A stretch of DNA of 51,082 nt from an uncultured Eubacteriales bacterium (GTDB lineage Bacteria > Bacillota > Clostridia > UBA1381). Within the stretch, counting starts at the first letter, position 1. Every line of letters starts with the position of its first letter. Where the stretch lies: contig CAJKHT010000009.1 in the NCBI GenBank assembly GCA_905199755.1, positions 1-51,082 on the forward strand. The letters run 5' to 3'. The notes under the pieces were generated by a model. The model was not told where the DNA came from. It ran no database searches and saw nothing but the letters and a program-made list of their open reading frames with translations. Of the stretch, positions 23,736 through 33,500 are shown piece by piece. A program made the translations under genes and the position numbers.

Positions 23736-24196
23736 TAAAAATACTGAAATCCTCGGAGCTGCAAGATGGCCAGAAGGGTGTCATAAATAATTTTATGGCA
23801 TCAGTCTGGTCTTTTTGTCTTTTGTGAGATTTTGCAATTTGCCACGAAAATTTGTAGAGTAGAAATTATGAAAAAACTCCATGCGAAAAAGAGAAAAATA
23901 TAATATAAATAAGAGAATAAATAAAAGTCTGACATTGAGATAGATACACACCTCAAAATGTGTATCCGTCTGAGTGTTGGACACTCAAAAAAATAAATCT
24001 AATTGCCTGACATGCATTAAGGGCAGATAGGATGCGAATATAGGAAGTTTTCACTTAATAAAAAAGTGAAAATATCAATATTCAGTACCCTTCCCTTTGT
24101 GCGCCCATTTTCAGGCAAAAGAGGTCTGTGTACTGGATTACATAGCCCCCTTTTCGTTTCTTTCTGCCCAATTGCAACAGGCAGAAAGGACAAATT
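23736..24196. other. intergenic region with hairpins before the sigma-like gene
   Basis: No credible gene is seen. A weak hairpin (CATAAA/TTTATG, 23783-23798) with T-rich sequence after it may end the small gene. Further on, GATACACA/TGTGTATC (around 23943-23967) and TGAGTGT/ACACTCA (around 23971-23987) form two tandem hairpins followed by an A-run, resembling a structured leader. A 14-nt hairpin stem with AGAAAGGA precedes the start at 24197. Confidence 0.4.
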
Positions 24197-24796
24197 ATGA
24201 AAACTAAGAAAACACCAACAGCAAAAAGAGGAACCTACAAGTTTTTCGATGATGACGGAAATTTCATCACTGAGTACAAGCCCGGCGAAAACGGGGTTAT
24301 GGAGATTGATATTAGTAATCTCCACAAAATGGACGACCACGAGGTTTACATAAACAATAAGGACAGGAGGCTGCCCAAAGAGTGTATGCCGATGTATGAA
24401 AAAAGGAAAGCGGAATTTATTGAGAAATTTAAAGAAGAACATGGTCGAGAGCCACGCAACAGCGAGATTCCAAAGCCGCACCGTCAGTACATATCAATTG
24501 ACGCTCAGATTACCGCAAGCGGTGATGAACTCGGCGACAGCAGCCGGCTTGAGGCAGAGCTTGCCGTATATGATGATTTTGATAATGAGTCAGATGCCAT
24601 TATTCACTTAAACGAGATAATTGCCGAAATGCCTGAAAAATGGCAGCAAGTATACAGGCTGCATTTATTAGCCGGTCTTTCAAAAGCAAAAGTCGGAAGA
24701 ATACTTGGAATCAGCGATGTTCGTGTGGGTCAGCTGACAAGAAAAATCAAAGCGGCGATAGCAAGTGATGAGATTTTGAAAAAAATTTATCGTTGA
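24197..24796 (+). CDS. sigma-70 region-4-like regulator of a mobile element
   Basis: This 199-residue protein has an acidic N-terminal part of unknown fold and a C-terminal sigma region-4-type helix-turn-helix at ~135-190 (MPEKWQQVYRLHLLAGLSKAKVGRILGISDVRVGQLTRKIKAAI). Regions 2 and 3 of a full sigma factor are absent. Proteins like this occur in Clostridia integrative and mobilisable elements, presumably controlling transfer genes. AGAAAGGA lies 8 nt before the ATG. It opens the plus-strand module that ends with the relaxase. A conserved bipartite DNA block follows its stop directly and recurs at 48.6 kb before another such regulator. Confidence 0.75.
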   Translation: MKTKKTPTAKRGTYKFFDDDGNFITEYKPGENGVMEIDISNLHKMDDHEVYINNKDRRLPKECMPMYEKRKAEFIEKFKEEHGREPRNSEIPKPHRQYISIDAQITASGDELGDSSRLEAELAVYDDFDNESDAIIHLNEIIAEMPEKWQQVYRLHLLAGLSKAKVGRILGISDVRVGQLTRKIKAAIASDEILKKIYR

Positions 24797-24830
24797 CACT
24801 TCGGATTTCACATTTTCCTTTTGCCTATAG
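24797..24830 (+). promoter_or_regulatory. bipartite conserved block, copy 1 (possible element-specific promoter)
   Basis: CACTTCGGATTTC (24797-24809), then exactly 13 nt, then GCCTATAG (24823-24830). The same two words with the same spacing occur at 48638-48671. It lies immediately after the sigma-like gene and 50 nt before the next start, as expected for a promoter read by an unusual sigma-like protein, or for a processing site. Confidence 0.5.
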
Positions 24831-24879
24831 GTATGTAAGGGCAAACGAAACAGTCCTTGCAGAAAGGAAGGTAAAAGAT

Positions 24880-25113
24880 ATGGTACCCCAACATAGGATA
24901 CGCATTAATGTATCAGATGAAAAATCCAAGACAAGAGTTCTTGAAGGCGCTGACCGCAGATTGCCGATGCGATTGCTCCGTTTTCTGTTCGGAGATTTCA
25001 CAACGGTATATCTGCTGTCGCCCGGACAGAGTGTGGAATCGGTGGAAGTTCACGAAGTCAAAGGAGGTGGAATGGTACATGAGCAGGATAAAGTTGCTGT
25101 TGGATGTAATTGA
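24880..25113 (+). CDS. small mobile-element protein
   Basis: This 77-residue protein starts at ATG 24880 with GAAAGGAAGG about 9 nt upstream. It has a basic N-terminal half (HRIRINVSDEKSKTRVLEGADRRLPMRLLRFLFGDF) and a beta-rich tail. I recognise the type from Clostridia transposon modules where it sits between the sigma-like gene and a ParM-like gene, but its function is unknown. It overlaps the following small gene by 35 nt, suggesting tight co-expression. An earlier in-frame ATG at 24793 would place the conserved block at 24797-24830 inside the gene and is therefore not used. Confidence 0.6.
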   Translation: MVPQHRIRINVSDEKSKTRVLEGADRRLPMRLLRFLFGDFTTVYLLSPGQSVESVEVHEVKGGGMVHEQDKVAVGCN

Positions 25114-25273
25114 AGATGTTCGTTCTTTAAGTGACAGTTTGCAGTCCCTTGCTAATGCAATGGCAAGTGATGAGCCGATTGAACAACCCAAGACAACATC
25201 TGAGTCAAAACCGAAGGTACGGAAATATCAAGACAGCACATTGCTGTTTCAAAACAGGCGTTACTGCTTATGA
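25079..25273 (+). CDS. small mobile-element protein, 3' end altered by a deletion
   Basis: This 64-residue frame has GGAGGTGG about 8 nt before the ATG. Residues 1-47 (SRIKLLLDVIEDVRSLSDSLQSL and a Pro/Glu/Ser/Lys-rich stretch) look like the N-terminal part of a small conserved transposon protein. The last ~17 residues read the wrong frame of the ParM-like gene, because a deletion has joined the two genes near 25217. The original C-terminus is lost. Whether the stub is stable or useful is unknown. Confidence 0.5.
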   Translation: MSRIKLLLDVIEDVRSLSDSLQSLANAMASDEPIEQPKTTSESKPKVRKYQDSTLLFQNRRYCL

Positions 25274-26096
25274 GAAAGAGCCGACATTTAAAAATAATAT
25301 GCTTATTTATAAGAACAAATATTACATCATAGGTGAAGAACACAAGGAATATATGCAGGATAAGATTATCGACGAGGATTACTACATTTTAACGCTTGCG
25401 GCTGTTGCAAAGGAATTGAAACGGCTAAATAAAACAACAGCAAGAGTTTTAATCGCCGCCGGACTTCCTCTCTATTGGGTAAGCGAGCAAAAGGACAGTT
25501 TCAGACAATATCTTATGCAAAATGAAAGTGTCAGCTTTACATTTGACAATATAAATTACAATATTGAATTTGCAGACACATATATTTTTCCGCAAGGTTT
25601 TTCTGCAGTTGCTGACAGATTGCGTGAATTTAAGGGTTTGAATATGCTTGCGGACATAGGCAACGGAACAATGAACATCATGTATATTGATGAGTGCAGA
25701 CCTCTGCAAAACAAATGCTTCACGGAAAAATACGGAACATTTCAATGTATGCTTGAAGTCAGAAACAGACTTTTACAACTTGGTGTTTCCGTTAATGACA
25801 GTGTAATTGAAAGAGTGATAAGGACAGGCACCGCCGACATTGACGAAAATTATCTCAATGTTATAAAAGAAACCGCAACAGAATATGTTGAAGGCATTTT
25901 CCGAAAACTCCGTGAACACGAGTATGATGACAGAATTATGCGACTCTATGTCGTCGGCGGTGGCGGTTGTATGATAAAACATTTCGGAGAATATAATTCA
26001 GGCAGAGTTATCATAAACAGTAATATTTGTGCAACGGCACAAGGATATGAATTTCTTGCAAAAGCAAAGCTTGAACAGAATGGCGGTGTGGTATGA
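25218..26096 (+). pseudogene. ParM/StbA actin-like segregation ATPase lacking its N-terminus
   Basis: The frame begins with YGNIKTAHCCFKTGV, the second half of the phosphate-1 loop of a ParM-like actin fold, and continues through YYIIGEEHKEYMQDK, LIAAGLPLYWV, LADIGNGTMNIMYID (phosphate-2) and VVGGGGCMIKHF (adenosine motif). The expected first ~10 residues with the initial ATP-binding loop (a GIDHG-type segment) are gone, and the upstream small gene is fused in another frame. Nearby in-frame ATGs give non-native N-termini. ParM filaments push DNA copies apart with ParR; here ATP binding is probably lost. The stop overlaps the next gene by 4 nt as in an intact par operon. Confidence 0.65.
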
Positions 26097-26464
26097 GTAA
26101 GAATATCATAAACACAAACATCCGATTTAATCTTGAAAATACTGATGACCGCAAGGCTTATGAGTATTTACGTAGTATGGATAGGAAAAAATATAAATCA
26201 TATACAAGGGCAGTTGTCGCTGCCTTAAACTTTTACTTTGACCGCCAAAAGCAGTTAGAAAATGATTCCTACCTCGAAACAAGAGAAAAAGAGGATATAT
26301 TTTTACAAAAAGTGCTTGATACCATAGAGCAAGGTCTAAAGACCGCCGGAAATATAGGCGGTCTTATACAGCTTTTGGCTGCAAGCACAGGACAGCAATC
26401 CGAAGTACAGCATAACACCGAAGAAGATACAAATGCTGCCCTGAACTTTGCAGACGGGTTTTAG
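26093..26464 (+). CDS. ParR-like partition partner
   Basis: This 123-residue, mostly helical protein begins SKNIINTNIRFNLENTDDRKAYEYL and SYTRAVVAALNFYF, the look of a ribbon-helix-helix DNA-binding N-terminus, with a variable acidic C-terminal tail. In such modules the gene after ParM encodes the centromere-binding adaptor ParR. It overlaps the ParM-like stop by 4 nt. With ParM damaged it may still bind DNA and act as an autorepressor. The family assignment rests mainly on position and general shape. Confidence 0.6.
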   Translation: MSKNIINTNIRFNLENTDDRKAYEYLRSMDRKKYKSYTRAVVAALNFYFDRQKQLENDSYLETREKEDIFLQKVLDTIEQGLKTAGNIGGLIQLLAASTGQQSEVQHNTEEDTNAALNFADGF

Positions 26465-26520
26465 CAGAAAAATCAAGCACTTTTCTACTACAAAATAAGG
26501 TTTTAACAGTAAAACATAAG

Positions 26521-26566
26521 GCAGTAACCACTACTTTTTAATTAAAAGTACGGTTACTGCTATTTT
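26521..26566 (+). terminator. hairpin after the ParR-like gene
   Basis: GCAGTAACC (26521-26529) pairs with GGTTACTGC (26552-26560), with ACTTTTAATTAAAAGT-like inner pairing, followed by TATTTTTAT. Outer segments CAGTAAAA and TTTTTACTG extend the structure. Confidence 0.7.
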
Positions 26567-26618
26567 TATGTCTTTTTACTGTCAAACATATAAATTTTAA
26601 CAGAAAGAGGTACTGATT

Positions 26619-26825
26619 ATGACAGAACAAGAAAAGAAACTAATACAAGCAAAGCACAGACTTGAGGAAGCACAGGCACGAAATCGTGAGAAAGAGCGAA
26701 AGGCTCGCACTCATAGGCTTATCAAAGAGGGTGCGGTATTGGAAAAGGTTTATCCTAAAATCAAAGAGGTTAAACTTGATGATTTGGAAGATTTTATGCA
26801 AGTTTTGTTTGAAAGCAAGGCTTAA
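26619..26825 (+). CDS. DUF3847-like small protein
   Basis: This 68-residue, highly charged helical protein (EKKLIQAKHRLEEAQARNREK, KARTHRLIKEGAVLEKVYP, DDLEDFMQVLF) matches DUF3847, a family found just before MobA-type relaxases in Gram-positive mobilisable elements. The function is unproven; an accessory role at oriT or in copy control is plausible. AGAAAGAGG lies ~8 nt upstream of the ATG. A strong terminator follows at once. Confidence 0.75.
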   Translation: MTEQEKKLIQAKHRLEEAQARNREKERKARTHRLIKEGAVLEKVYPKIKEVKLDDLEDFMQVLFESKA

Positions 26826-26831
26826 TGTACG

Positions 26832-26864
26832 GCGTTTCGGGCAACCGAAACGCTTCTTCTTTTT
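26832..26864 (+). terminator. terminator after the DUF3847-like gene
   Basis: GCGTTTCGG and CCGAAACGC form a perfect 9-bp stem with loop GCAA, followed by TTCTTCTTTTT. Confidence 0.8.
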
Positions 26865-27183
26865 CCCGAAGGGCGCACTTATTCACCACCGATACAATCG
26901 GCGGTGATACTGCCGCTGTTAGCGGCAGGCGTCGCGCTCTTACGCAGAGGGCGCGTCAAATTCGCTCTCGCTCATTCGCCGTACAGCCGACCACACAATC
27001 AAAGGTTGATTGCCGCATTGATTATCTCAATGCAAAATGAGCGTTGCTCATTTAATCGGCTGTCTGCTAAAACCTATCCCCGATAGCTTTTAGCAATTAT
27101 GGACGGTATCACTACCGCCCATTTTCTTTTTGAAAAAAGAAACAAAAACTTGTCTGCTCGGCAGACGGAAAGGAGTATGCCCT
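26865..27183 (+). other. hairpin-rich region upstream of the relaxase, oriT candidate
   Basis: No gene. Several dyads are packed together: CACC-CGAT/ATCG-GGTG (26885-26906), TGCCGCT/AGCGGCA (26911-26927), and a long one, TGCTAAAA (27065-27072) with TTTTAGCA (27088-27095), whose inner CTATC/GATAG pair surrounds CCC. A further small dyad is at CTGCTCGGCAG. Relaxases of this type usually nick in just such a region directly upstream of their gene. AAAGGAG for the relaxase lies at its right edge. The nick site itself cannot be named. Confidence 0.45.
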
Positions 27184-28863
27184 ATGGCGATTTATCATTT
27201 TGAAGCAAAGGTAATTACACGCGGAGTTGGACGCTCCGTAGTTGCCGCTGCCGCTTATGCGTCCTGTTCGCAGATATATAACGATTATGACGGTATTCAA
27301 CACAATTATACCCGTAAGAAAGGTTGTGTTTACAGCGAAATATTTTTACCGCAAAACGCCCCTGCTGAGTGGCAAAACCGCGAGAATTTATGGAACGCTG
27401 TCGAAGCTGCCGAAAAGTCAAAGGATAGTCAGCTTGCAAGGGAATTGATAGTTGCCCTGCCGATTGAATTAGAAATTGATGAATGGAAATCAATCCTTAA
27501 AAAATTTATATCCGAACAGTGTGTTGACAAAGGTATGTGCGCTGATGTCAACATACACGATACAGACGGACACAATCCCCACGCACATATATTACTTACA
27601 ATGCGCCCGCTTGATGAAAAAGGCAAATGGCAAGCAAAGACACAGAAAGAATATCTTTATAAGCGCGGTGATGAAGAACGAGGCTTTACTGCCGATGAAT
27701 TTAAAACGGCACAGGCTGACGGTTGGGAAAAACAATATCAGTATTTTGTCGGCAAAGAGAAAATCTATATGACGCACTCGGAGGCTATGGCGCAAGGTCT
27801 TGAACGGGCGAGCAAATATCCGAAAAGTACAAAGTACGGCAGACAAAACCCGATATGTGCCGAATGGAATAGCGAGGAGCAAATCACAAAATGGCGCAAG
27901 GCTTGGGAAAGCGTTATCAATAAATCGCTGGAGCAAAAAAGCATTGACGAGCTTGTTGACTGCCGCAGCTTTGTTGAGCGTGGCATTGACGAACAGCCGA
28001 CAATCCACGAGGGTGTTTCCGCGCGTATCATAGAACAGCGCGGCGGTGTGTCGGAGCGTTGCGAGATGAACAGACAAATTAAAGCGGATAACGCATTATT
28101 GCGTAAGCTGAAAGCGTTAGTCAACAGCCTTGAAAATACTGCGGTTAAACTCGCTGAAAAGTTAGAGAGTATCAGAAATAACCTCATATCCGTATTTTAC
28201 GAAATCAAATACAACAAAAATACTGCTGATGAAATTCAGAGCGATAACCGCACTATTGATATTCTTTTGAGAGAGTATAACAATGTAGTAAAGGCGATTG
28301 ATGAAACAGGCGCGGAATTAGAAAAGTTAAAATCTGAAAAAACCACACTACCACCGATACATATATTCAAACACAATGCTTTATCGGAGCAAATCGAGCA
28401 ATCGGAAACAACATTGAAAAAGCTGAAAAACCGTAAATCCATATTGCTTGATGATATGGGTATTAAATCTGAAAATGATGTACCTAAAATTAAGGAACAG
28501 CGAAACAATAACAAAACCGAGCTTGAAAAAATCTCAAAGAGAAATGACACACTGACCGAATATTCCGAAAAGGGAAAGACACAATATAGAGAAATAAAGG
28601 ATAATCTATCGCCCGAAGAATTGACCGCCGTTCAAGAGGAGTGCAGCTATATTCGCGAGGATGGTATTAATGGAGTTATACAAAAGTTAAGAGCAACTTT
28701 CGGAAAACGATATGACTATGATATTTTCAAAGAAGCTGAAACAGATGTAAGCAAAGCCTTGAATGAAAAACCGATACCGAAAAAATCAATTTTATCACAG
28801 TTAAACCGCAAACAACAACAATCCATACTGCAAAACAAGAAAAAATATGAAATAGGCAGATAA
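27184..28863 (+). CDS. MobA/MobL-family relaxase
   Basis: This 559-residue relaxase nicks one strand at oriT, stays attached through a Tyr and leads the strand into a recipient. The N-terminus MAIYHFEAKVITRGVGRSVV and AAAYASCS is typical of the MobA/MobL (MOBQ) group. Tyr is available in YHF and in the early helices, and the metal-binding histidines are in HNPHAHILLTMRPL (~125-138). The C-terminal 250 residues are charged coiled coil. ATG 27184 follows AAAGGAG by 10 nt. No coupling protein or secretion genes are in the window, so transfer would need a helper element. Confidence 0.85.
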   Translation: MAIYHFEAKVITRGVGRSVVAAAAYASCSQIYNDYDGIQHNYTRKKGCVYSEIFLPQNAPAEWQNRENLWNAVEAAEKSKDSQLARELIVALPIELEIDEWKSILKKFISEQCVDKGMCADVNIHDTDGHNPHAHILLTMRPLDEKGKWQAKTQKEYLYKRGDEERGFTADEFKTAQADGWEKQYQYFVGKEKIYMTHSEAMAQGLERASKYPKSTKYGRQNPICAEWNSEEQITKWRKAWESVINKSLEQKSIDELVDCRSFVERGIDEQPTIHEGVSARIIEQRGGVSERCEMNRQIKADNALLRKLKALVNSLENTAVKLAEKLESIRNNLISVFYEIKYNKNTADEIQSDNRTIDILLREYNNVVKAIDETGAELEKLKSEKTTLPPIHIFKHNALSEQIEQSETTLKKLKNRKSILLDDMGIKSENDVPKIKEQRNNNKTELEKISKRNDTLTEYSEKGKTQYREIKDNLSPEELTAVQEECSYIREDGINGVIQKLRATFGKRYDYDIFKEAETDVSKALNEKPIPKKSILSQLNRKQQQSILQNKKKYEIGR

Positions 28864-29107
28864 AGCCATACAATGAGTGGTAACATTTTATAAAAATATT
28901 AACAATTTATATAATTTATTGTATTTGTAACATGATGAAAAATGTTTGATGAATGCTCGTATATTTCAATAATCATAACCACCAGTGAACTGGTGGTTAT
29001 GATTCAAAAATTGGAATACAAACTGTGATTTGTGTCGCGAAAAAGATATGGGGGTAAAGAGCAGAGGGAGTATTGTAGACTAAATAGGTGAGCCATTCCT
29101 GAAAAAA
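28864..29107. other. intergenic region with a perfect 15-bp hairpin
   Basis: No gene. AATCATAACCACCAG (28971-28985) and its exact complement (28990-29004) enclose TGAA. There is no T-run after it in either direction, so it is not a standard terminator. It may be an element end or a structured RNA. The sequence left of the IS shows no RHS coding match. Confidence 0.45.
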
Positions 29108-29290
29108 TAGACACAAAAAAGTTTTAAAAAACGGAATGAATCGTAGTTTTTCTTTGACTTACTAAATCATCCGCATTTATTCCACGGTTCACTTGACAAC
29201 GAGCCTCTGACAGCGTGGCTTTTGGCACTGCGGCAAATAGCCTAAAGGCAGTGTGCCATAGCAAAAGCCTACTACGCCGTCTCCTCATTG

Positions 29291-30124
29291 TCAAGCGACT
29301 TTCGCGGCATAAACGCTAAGAATGCGTTTTTCATATGAATTTGGTGTAAGCCAGCCAAGCGCCGAATGCGGTCTTACGTAATTGTAATAGGCTTCAATAT
29401 AAGCGAATATATCAGCCTGTGCTTCGCTTCTTGTGCGGTAGTGCTTGTGATGTGTAAGCTCGCATTTAAGACAACTGAAAAAGTTTTCGGCTACGGCGTT
29501 ATCATATGGATCACCCTTTCTTGACATACTTTGTGTAATATTGTATTTTGCCAAAGCTTCACGATATTGCTTCGATGCATATTGAACGCCTCGGTCACTG
29601 TGAAATATGAGATTTTCTCCCGGATTTTGGCAGCGTACAGCCATTTCAAGAGCTGCCACCGTCAGATTTGTATCAATACGGTTTGAAAATGCATATCCTA
29701 CGATTTTTTTATCACATAAATCCTTTACTACAGCCGCATAGAGCCAGCCTTCATCGGTCGGAATGTAGGTTATATCTCCAACCCATTTAAGGTTAGGCTT
29801 GGAAGCTGTAAAATCTCTTTTAAGCAGATTAGGTGAAATGGCGTAACTATGATTGGAGTTTGTGGTAACTTTGTAAGCTTTTTTGCGAATAGAGTGTATA
29901 TTATGCTTTTTCATGAGGCGATGAAGGCTGTTTCTTGAGCAGGATACAATATCTTTTAATATATGATACAATCCGTCAAGTCCTGCGGCAGGATACTTTT
30001 GATGATGTTCAATTAAAGCACGTAAAAGCTGCTGCTCGTGTTGCTTTTGCTTGGATATACCGCGAGTTTTCCATGCATAATAGCCACTCCGAGAAATTTC
30101 AAGTAAACGGCATAGCTTATTCAC
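29291..30124 (-). CDS. IS3-family transposase orfB (DDE integrase)
   Basis: This is the catalytic half of an IS3-family transposase, 277 residues from the GTG at 30124. It has an HTH_21-like helical start (SRSGYYAWKTRG, HHQKYPAAGLDGLYHIL) and an rve-type DDE core: WVGDITYIPTDEGWLY with the first Asp, FHSDRGVQYAS with the second, and SRKGDPYDNAVAENFFSCLK with the catalytic Glu. It ends with YNYVRPHSALGWLTP. Open reading continues upstream in frame to the slippery A7 at 30202-30196, where a -1 shift from orfA gives the full OrfAB transposase. All catalytic residues are present, so the element may be active. Confidence 0.9.
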   Translation of the reverse strand: MNKLCRLLEISRSGYYAWKTRGISKQKQHEQQLLRALIEHHQKYPAAGLDGLYHILKDIVSCSRNSLHRLMKKHNIHSIRKKAYKVTTNSNHSYAISPNLLKRDFTASKPNLKWVGDITYIPTDEGWLYAAVVKDLCDKKIVGYAFSNRIDTNLTVAALEMAVRCQNPGENLIFHSDRGVQYASKQYREALAKYNITQSMSRKGDPYDNAVAENFFSCLKCELTHHKHYRTRSEAQADIFAYIEAYYNYVRPHSALGWLTPNSYEKRILSVYAAKVA

Positions 30125-30168
30125 AGAAGTTTCGGAGCGATGAGCATCAACGTATTGATACTTATCTT

Positions 30169-30480
30169 CTATGGTTGTGAAAGTATGCCGACGGATTTTT
30201 TTAATACAGCAATAACCTCATCTTTTTCGGCAACTTGTTTGCGCAGTGCACGTATTTCTGCTTCAAGCTCACGCTGGCGATTGTCATTGCGATTTTGACG
30301 ATCGGTTGTACCCGGCTGAAAGCCGGAACACTTAAGCCATGATTTCAATGTATCAGTGCAAATTCCAAGCTCAGCAGCAACATCTTTAATCTGACGGGAC
30401 TGCTCAATAACCATCTTAACAGCGCCTGTTTTGAATGCTTCATCGTAACGAGGTGGCATTGTTCCTTTTTTGATTGACAT
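30169..30480 (-). CDS. IS3-family transposase orfA
   Basis: This 103-residue HTH protein binds IS ends. It has MPPRYDEAFKTGAVKMVIEQ and IKDVAAELGICTDTLKSWLK (helix-turn-helix, ~27-50), then a leucine-zipper-like coiled coil (RELEAEIRALRKQVAEKDEVIAVLKKSVG). Ribosomes that slip back one base at A7 (VLKK) continue into orfB. The start follows AGAAAGAGG. Alone, OrfA usually represses transposition. Confidence 0.88.
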   Translation of the reverse strand: MSIKKGTMPPRYDEAFKTGAVKMVIEQSRQIKDVAAELGICTDTLKSWLKCSGFQPGTTDRQNRNDNRQRELEAEIRALRKQVAEKDEVIAVLKKSVGILSQP

Positions 30481-30548
30481 AAAAATTCCTCTTTCTTATA
30501 TTGGATTTTGTTTTGTCCATTCCATTATATCACACTTTTTTGTGTCCA

Positions 30549-33500
30549 TCAAATCAGGGAGGGTGGCAAAGTGAATATAATGTTGCTGTAAAGGTAGACG
30601 GAGAATTGATGTGCTCATACACTTTGGAAAAGTATACACGCGGAAGATATAAACTGACAGAGAAGGTTACGAATGAAGCGCAAAAATATTACTTTTATAA
30701 CGACAACAAAGTAGCAGTTCAACTTCCGGCCACAATGTATGCTGATGAAAATTATTTGCTTACGCTTCAGGAGGTTGCAAATTTAACAGATAATTATTCT
30801 TCGGAATACACATACGAATTGGGAGGTATGGCGATTGAGGGTAATGGTTCAAACGGAAGAAAAAGTTTCCCGAGACTTAAAAGCCGCAAAGATAAGGGTA
30901 TAGTGTCAAATTATGGTATGAGTGCAAATGAAAAAGTGTATGAATATGATGGCGCTGTTGGATTTACCGAATATACTATGTCGGAAACAACGGTACAGAC
31001 AGGCGCTAAAACAGAGTATACCTCAAATGTGCTGAGACAAATAACGAATAAAAGAAGTTCACTTCCGGACAGTGATTTAACAATTGAAACAAATTATTCG
31101 TATGATAAATATAGATTGCTGGAATCCTATGAGCAAAAGACATACAATTCAAGCGGAAGCTATTCAGTTACAGAATCATATGAACATGACGAAAAAGGAA
31201 ATCTTATAAGTCATACGGATAAATTCGGTACACAGAGACAGTATAGTTATGATGACGCTACGAGTGTAATTGCCAATATAGAAGAACCAATATCACGCTA
31301 TGGATATTCTTCCATGAGATATACAACAAATGAATTAGACCCAAATGGCAGCATAATAAAAACCTCTATCATGGACCAAATAAAAAACATCGCACAGACT
31401 ACAGAATATACATATGACACATACGGTAATATATTAAGCAGCAAGAGCTTACCCGCGTACATGGCGGAAGAAATATTTGAATATACAGATGATCATGCGA
31501 ATATAAAAAGGCTTATAAAGGGTGACAGAGTGACAGCCGAATATGAGTATGATAATATAGGCCGTAAAATATCCGAAACAAACGCGCTTGGACAAACAAC
31601 GAAATATAAGTATAGTTTCAGAGGTGATTTAGTTGAGGTAATAAACCCCGATCATACAAATACTAAAAATCTCTATTCTTCCGATTTGGGCAGCATTTAC
31701 GAGACCAATATTTACTGTGATGAAAAAGGACCTGTAAAAAAAGAGACTATAGATGATTTTGGAAGAGTTACGTCTGTGTCAGAAATTTCGGTTTTGGAAT
31801 CGGAGAATACATATAATAATCAATATAATTATGAAGATTTTTATGAAGATGAGAGTAAATTTTTTGATATTTTTACTCTTGATGGTTGGCAGACAAAGGA
31901 GAATATACGGTATGATTCTATAGGAAGAGTTACAGAGGTTTCCAACGTCAACGGAACAACAAAGTATGAATATGACGGATTTAATCGTATCATAAAAAAA
32001 ATCAATCCTGATTTATCGGAACAGAGGATAGAATACGACGATATAGAACGCACAAGAACAGTATATGATGAAGAAGGAAACAAAACAATAGAAAAATACG
32101 ATGCGGAAAACAGAGTAATTTCTCAGACAATTTTCCCGAACGAGAATACTCCTGTGTCAAACAGCTTTTCGTATGACCGAGAAGGTCAGCTTGCCATGAT
32201 AGTTGATTATAACGGAAATACTACCGGGTATCATTATGACACATTGGGACGAAAAACTGAAACAGAAAACGCATTGGGCGAACGCAGTTACAAGAAATAT
32301 GCTTCCGATATGTCGTATGACGCGGAATACTACTTTGACGGAACAGTTCGGCAGATGAATTACTATGATGAGTTTGGCAGACTGAGTGCAGTAACGGATG
32401 AATATTTCAATGTCAACACGTATGCTTACGATGCGGGAGACAATCTGATTGAGAGCATTGATAAAAACGGTAATTCTATAAGATATAAGTATAACAGCCG
32501 TAATGCAGTTACTAATATATCAACCAATGGCGCGGAAAAGGAATATACATATGATGAAGCCGGAAAAACAAGAGCGATTGAAAGCCGAAGGGCAAATTCT
32601 TCGGGAATTCTTGACAAGGAGAACAGAATACAATATAATTATAGAAGAAACGGTCTTGTGAATGATGAAACAGACAGCAGACTTGACGGTATGAGCAGGG
32701 TGACATTTAACACTCAATACAATGAAATCGGTTTTCCGACAAGCTTTACGGTAAGAAAAGATACGGGACAGGAGATAAAAAAGACAAAGTATACCCGAGA
32801 CGAAATGGACAGAGTAAGCGATATCGGACAAATGGCGTCAGATGTGCAGAACAAGAATGTAGGCTGCGAGTATTATGCAAACGGCTGGTTGAAAAAAGAG
32901 ACCCTGCCGAACGGTTATTCGAATAATTATGTATATGACGGAGCGGGAAGAATGACGGAGCTTAATCGTATTGACGCAAATGGCATATCAGCGCTTAAAT
33001 ACAGCTATACATATGACAACAACGGAAATCGTACAGGTATGGTTGAAATTGATAAAAACGGTGTCCAAACAGTGACGCAATATGAGTATGACGCTCTTAA
33101 CCGTTTGACAAAAGAAGTAAACGGACATAGCGGCAATACAACAACATATGCTTTTGATGCTCAAAACAATATTAAAGAGAAAAAGGTCAGTGGCGCGGAA
33201 AATTATACAGAGAGCTATATATATACGTCTGAAAATACAGCCAAATATATGAGTGACCGTATAATTGAAGTGACAAGAAAAACGGATGATGAAATATTAA
33301 GTCGGATATATTATTATCAAGAGCCAAATGGAAATACATATAAGAAAATAGTAACCAACGCATACGGCGAACCGACTGAAACAACTGAGTATACATATAA
33401 TTCATGGAATTTGCTGGAAAGCGCAGCTGTGCAGAAGGGGAATACAAAGACTGATGTAACTTTTAAATATGATGCAACAAATCGCCGAAACGGAAAAATA

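Larger units (their letters stand above)
29108..30548 (-). mobile_element. IS3-family insertion sequence, 1441 bp
   Basis: Terminal inverted repeats are TAGACACAAAAAAGT (29108-29122) and, on the other strand, TGGACACAAAAAAGT (30548-30534), with one mismatch. Inside are orfA and orfB in different frames on the minus strand, with an A7 slippery site between them (30202-30196). The right end carries -10 TATAAT (30529-30524) with a TTGATG -35 straddling the IS edge. No target duplication is visible (AAA on the left, TCA on the right), so one flank was probably rearranged. The element cuts off the 5' end of the RHS gene to its right. Confidence 0.8.

Noticed and set aside
23793..23984. 63-codon minus-strand frame with a hydrophobic middle
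   Set aside because: It overlaps the hairpin leader, has no ribosome site and no recognisable features.
23736..24196. Riboswitch or known structured RNA in the long leader
   Set aside because: Two hairpins are visible but match no riboswitch class I can recognise.
30501..30548. RHS start codon at 30501
   Set aside because: The codon lies inside the IS terminal region and has no ribosome site; RHS similarity starts only after the IS edge.
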